From an uncultured Actinomycetes bacterium (lineage in GTDB: Bacteria; Actinomycetota; Actinomycetes; Nanopelagicales; Nanopelagicaceae), in NCBI GenBank assembly GCA_903907665.1, contig CAIVOW010000045.1:1-8311 (forward strand): DNA of 8,311 nucleotides. Reading direction: 5' to 3'. This document shows, in pieces, positions 6,793 to 8,311 of the stretch (positions are counted from its first letter, which is position 1; every line of letters starts with the position of its first letter). Under the pieces are notes generated by a model that was given only the letters and a program-made list of their open reading frames with translations, was not told the origin of the DNA and did no database searches. Made by a program: the position numbers and the translations under genes.

Positions 6793-6996
6793 TATCTTGT
6801 TACGACATTCATCGGCGAAGATCTAAAAGGCAAGTGTGTTGTTACGGGCGCCACTGGCGGTATCGGTTCTGCGGTAGCACATGCGTTTGCTGAACCAAAA
6901 GAAATTTCACAGGCAGTTGTCTTTTCAGCTTCATCAGGATCTAGCCACATAACTGGAGCTTTTATCAACATCTCCGGCGGGCAGTTGATGTCCTAA
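6793..6996 (+). pseudogene. Remnant of a short-chain dehydrogenase/reductase with a large internal deletion
   Basis: Directly after the isomerase stop and in the same frame, 67 sense codons read through to TAA (6994-6996). The first half is an SDR N-terminus: EDLKGK, then the NAD(P)-binding TGATGGIG (6844-6867) and a following helix AVAHAFAE. The second half is an SDR C-terminus: PKEISQAVVF, then ITGAFINISGGQ (6949-6984). The middle of the fold is gone, including the NNAG motif and the catalytic Ser-Tyr-Lys; a typical SDR is about 250 residues. No ATG, GTG or TTG precedes the Rossmann motif in frame. ACG at 6802 could be a decayed ATG, and there is no ribosome site. The fusion point falls at TTT-GCT-GAA-CCA (6886-6897). 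A functional small protein is unlikely. The intact ancestor may have been a sugar dehydrogenase of this operon (inference). Confidence 0.85.
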
Positions 6997-7021
6997 ACCA
7001 ACCTAAACCAACCTAAACCAA
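6992..7021. repeat. Three perfect copies of a 10-bp tandem repeat between convergent genes
   Basis: CCTAAACCAA occurs three times without mismatch (6992-7001, 7002-7011, 7012-7021). The TAA of the dehydrogenase remnant (6994-6996) is in the first copy, and the TAG of the leftward transporter (7015-7013) is in the third. There is no inverted symmetry or U-tract, so it does not look like an intrinsic terminator. Confidence 0.95.
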
Positions 7022-7840
7022 ACTGAGTGCTGCGATACAAGCAATAACCATGATGGATGAGAGCACAATTGCTCGCGTTGGCCGTCTCTTATAGGCAACA
7101 ATTTCCATTAAGACAATCATTAGTGGAATAGCAGAGAGCACTGACTGCACAACCAGAGTACTGCCACGGTGAATCGCGACGAAGGAAAGAAACCACCCCA
7201 TCGACATAAAAACTGCTCGCTTGGCAAGAATTGGGTAAGACCTTAGTAAAACATCTTTGGGCCAGAATAAGACTATAAATATAAGTCCAGCAATAATCTG
7301 TTGTATGAACAAGAACTGTGACAGTCCTACCCCTGCGTGAGCTAATCTAGAAATTAGAATTGCGACTACGCCAGAATTAACTCCCTGCGCGAGCATAAAA
7401 AGAAAAGTTAAAGTGGAGTGGACTCCAAGAAGAGATTTTCTAATAGGAAAAAGCGTTGCCACTACTAAGACAAAAACGACCATAAACTGGATGGAGCTTA
7501 CTGATACTTTCAAAAAGTTTACGGAGAGGAGTAGAACCATTGCAGGGCTGAGGGAAGCACCAACAATTGCCAGCGAGGCACTGCCTCGTTTTACAATAAC
7601 AAAAACAAACATTGCACCTAAAGCAGTCAAGGCCCCCAGGAGTGTAATCTCCCACAATTGTGTTGACGAGAGTGGAATCCAATCTTGTCGAATAGCGACA
7701 AAAGGTAGAGCAAAAATTGCATTCAGAATAAAAAGTGGACCGATGATTTGGAAAGCCGGCAATTTCTGAATCAGAGACCGTGTTAAAAAAGTTCCAAATG
7801 CAGTACAGAGCGCTGAACTCAGAGAAAATATAAGATACAT
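7013..7840 (-). CDS. EamA/DMT-superfamily-like membrane transporter
   Basis: A 275-residue, highly hydrophobic protein with about ten predicted membrane segments separated by short basic loops (for example KKRG-like IVKRGSAS, FPIRKS and AYKRRPTR). Two similar halves of about five segments fit the duplicated EamA architecture of drug/metabolite transporters; segments such as GALTALGAMFVFVIVKRG and the late SVLSAIPLMIVLME are typical. Role: export or uptake of a small metabolite across the cytoplasmic membrane; the substrate is unknown. The first residues MYLIFSLSSAL lead straight into the first membrane helix, as is usual for the family, so the start is credible. No ribosome site precedes it, but a promoter-like pair places the transcript start almost at the ATG. 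Its 3' end converges on the dehydrogenase remnant and its start is divergent from the P450 gene. No functional link to the sugar operon is apparent. Confidence 0.82.
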   Translation of the reverse strand: MYLIFSLSSALCTAFGTFLTRSLIQKLPAFQIIGPLFILNAIFALPFVAIRQDWIPLSSTQLWEITLLGALTALGAMFVFVIVKRGSASLAIVGASLSPAMVLLLSVNFLKVSVSSIQFMVVFVLVVATLFPIRKSLLGVHSTLTFLFMLAQGVNSGVVAILISRLAHAGVGLSQFLFIQQIIAGLIFIVLFWPKDVLLRSYPILAKRAVFMSMGWFLSFVAIHRGSTLVVQSVLSAIPLMIVLMEIVAYKRRPTRAIVLSSIMVIACIAALSLV

Positions 7841-7845
7841 AAGGA
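7841..7845 (+). promoter_or_regulatory. Shine-Dalgarno-like AAGGA leading to an out-of-frame ATG
   Basis: AAGGA is seven bases upstream of ATG 7853-7855, which is ideal spacing. That ATG opens a 28-codon frame (7853-7939) in a different frame from the P450. It may mark a short leader peptide, a displaced original P450 start, or chance. Confidence 0.35.
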
Positions 7846-7873
7846 TTGTATTATGCCCGCATTTGAGTACTAT
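7846..7873 (+). promoter_or_regulatory. Candidate promoter giving a leaderless P450 mRNA
   Basis: TTGTAT (7846-7851), a 16-bp spacer and TACTAT (7868-7873; four of six to TATAAT). The predicted start site falls at about 7880-7881, the GTG of the P450 frame. It interleaves with the leftward promoter of the neighbouring transporter. The -35 match is poor. Confidence 0.3.
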
Positions 7874-7877
7874 TCAA
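7850..7877 (-). promoter_or_regulatory. Candidate leaderless promoter of the DMT-type transporter
   Basis: Reading leftward, TTGAAT (7877-7872; four of six to TTGACA), a 16-bp spacer and CATAAT (7855-7850; five of six to TATAAT). The expected start site is near 7843, only about three bases before the ATG at 7840, so the mRNA would be nearly leaderless. This agrees with the absence of a purine-rich ribosome site, and leaderless mRNAs are common in actinobacteria. Confidence 0.45.
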
Positions 7878-7880
7878 TGC

Positions 7881-8311
7881 GTGAGTATAGAGTTTCTCTC
7901 CCCAGATTATTTCAAGAATCCTTACGAGATTTATCGTGATTTTCATGCCAGTAATCCAATTTTTTGGGATAAAAATATCAAGGCATGGATTATCTCCCCA
8001 TATGCCGAAGTAGAAAAAGGACTGTCAAACCCTGATTTAAATGCTGGTGAGCGTATTGCCTCTGCCTCTGCGCATCTCTCGCAGGAAGAAAAAATTGAAT
8101 TTCGCAAGATTATTTCAACACTTAATAACTGGATTGTTTTTCAAGATCCGCCCGCGCATACAAGACTTCGCAAACTTGTAAATAAATCTTTCACGCCACG
8201 AGCTATCGAGGTTTTTAAACCTAAACTAGAAAATATCGTTAATGAATTAGTAGCCAAAGCGCTAACTAAGAATGAGTTTGATTTTGTATCTGAACTCTCT
8301 TTCAAGCTTCC
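7881..8311 (+). CDS. Cytochrome P450, N-terminal part (runs off the window)
   Basis: About 143 codons of a bacterial soluble P450 monooxygenase; the frame is still open at the window end. Seen: the N-terminal pattern FLSPDYFKNPYEIYRDF (7893-7943), then WIISPYAEVEKGLSNPDL, and the C-helix signature FQDPPAHTRLRKLVNKSF, in which the His-Thr-x-Leu-Arg stretch contacts haem propionates in this family. The oxygen-binding I-helix and haem-ligand Cys lie beyond the window, so the catalytic parts are not checked. No membrane anchor is present, as usual in bacteria. Start choice: GTG 7881 gives a normal VSIEFLSP start with no good ribosome site; TTG 7863 is an alternative. ATG 7853, which does have an AAGGA site, is out of frame. 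Substrate and redox partners are unknown. The gene is divergent from the transporter with only about 40 bp between starts. Confidence 0.88.
   Translation, partial: MSIEFLSPDYFKNPYEIYRDFHASNPIFWDKNIKAWIISPYAEVEKGLSNPDLNAGERIASASAHLSQEEKIEFRKIISTLNNWIVFQDPPAHTRLRKLVNKSFTPRAIEVFKPKLENIVNELVAKALTKNEFDFVSELSFKL

Noticed and set aside
6793..6996. A genuine small protein fused to or following the isomerase
   Set aside because: No in-frame start codon or ribosome site, and the sequence is the two ends of a dehydrogenase without its catalytic core, which fits a decayed gene better.
6992..7021. Telomere-like or terminator function for the 10-bp repeat
   Set aside because: TTTAGG resembles telomere units only superficially, and there is no hairpin or U-tract to act as an intrinsic terminator.
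7413..7769. 118-codon plus-strand frame within the transporter gene
   Set aside because: Threonine/lysine/isoleucine-rich complement of membrane-helix codons; the minus-strand reading is a coherent membrane protein.

Overview
The window holds a sugar-uptake and sugar-catabolism cluster, followed by an unrelated junction with a drug/metabolite-type transporter and the start of a cytochrome P450. The DNA is AT-leaning, with alanine- and lysine-rich, short-linker proteins. The binding protein has a non-lipoprotein signal peptide, the ATPase/permease pair is of RbsA/RbsC type, and a bacterial P450 is present. Together these suggest a streamlined actinobacterium of moderate GC, such as the freshwater acI group (Nanopelagicales: Planktophila/Nanopelagicus-like). 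That placement is an inference from style only; no rRNA or marker gene is present.

Layout. Positions 1-408 (+) are the C-terminal part of an enolase-superfamily (mandelate racemase-like) enzyme. Converging on it, and sharing the TTAA that makes both stop codons, is a GxDLY/SGNH-type esterase (405-1592, -) with an in-frame Leu-Asn-Asn tandem repeat. A 180-bp divergent regulatory region (1593-1772) contains two similar palindromes 25 bp apart. From there a rightward operon runs: sugar-binding protein (1773-2792), double-NBD sugar ABC ATPase (2855-4345), RbsC-type permease (4360-5346) and an L-arabinose-isomerase-family enzyme (5350-6792). The operon ends in an internally deleted, start-less short-chain dehydrogenase remnant (6793-6996). 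A 10-bp tandem repeat (6992-7021) then carries the stop codons of the remnant and of a convergent EamA/DMT-type transporter (7013-7840, -). Divergent from that, and running off the window, is a cytochrome P450 N-terminus (from about 7881, +).

How it fits together. The transporter would import a monosaccharide, which the isomerase-family enzyme would convert to a ketose. The esterase could remove acyl groups from a decorated sugar. The enolase-superfamily enzyme could dehydrate a sugar acid on an oxidative branch, to which the now broken dehydrogenase may once have belonged. The substrate cannot be fixed from sequence alone; an L-arabinose/L-fucose-type sugar is the most natural guess.

I do not see a phage, CRISPR, insertion sequence, RNA gene or an obviously new defence or biosynthetic system. 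The most interesting signals are the twin palindromes in the divergent region, the dehydrogenase remnant with a possible microhomology junction, the altered Walker B of the second ATPase domain, and the tightly packed DMT/P450 divergent start region. No gene-free stretch exceeds about 220 bases.
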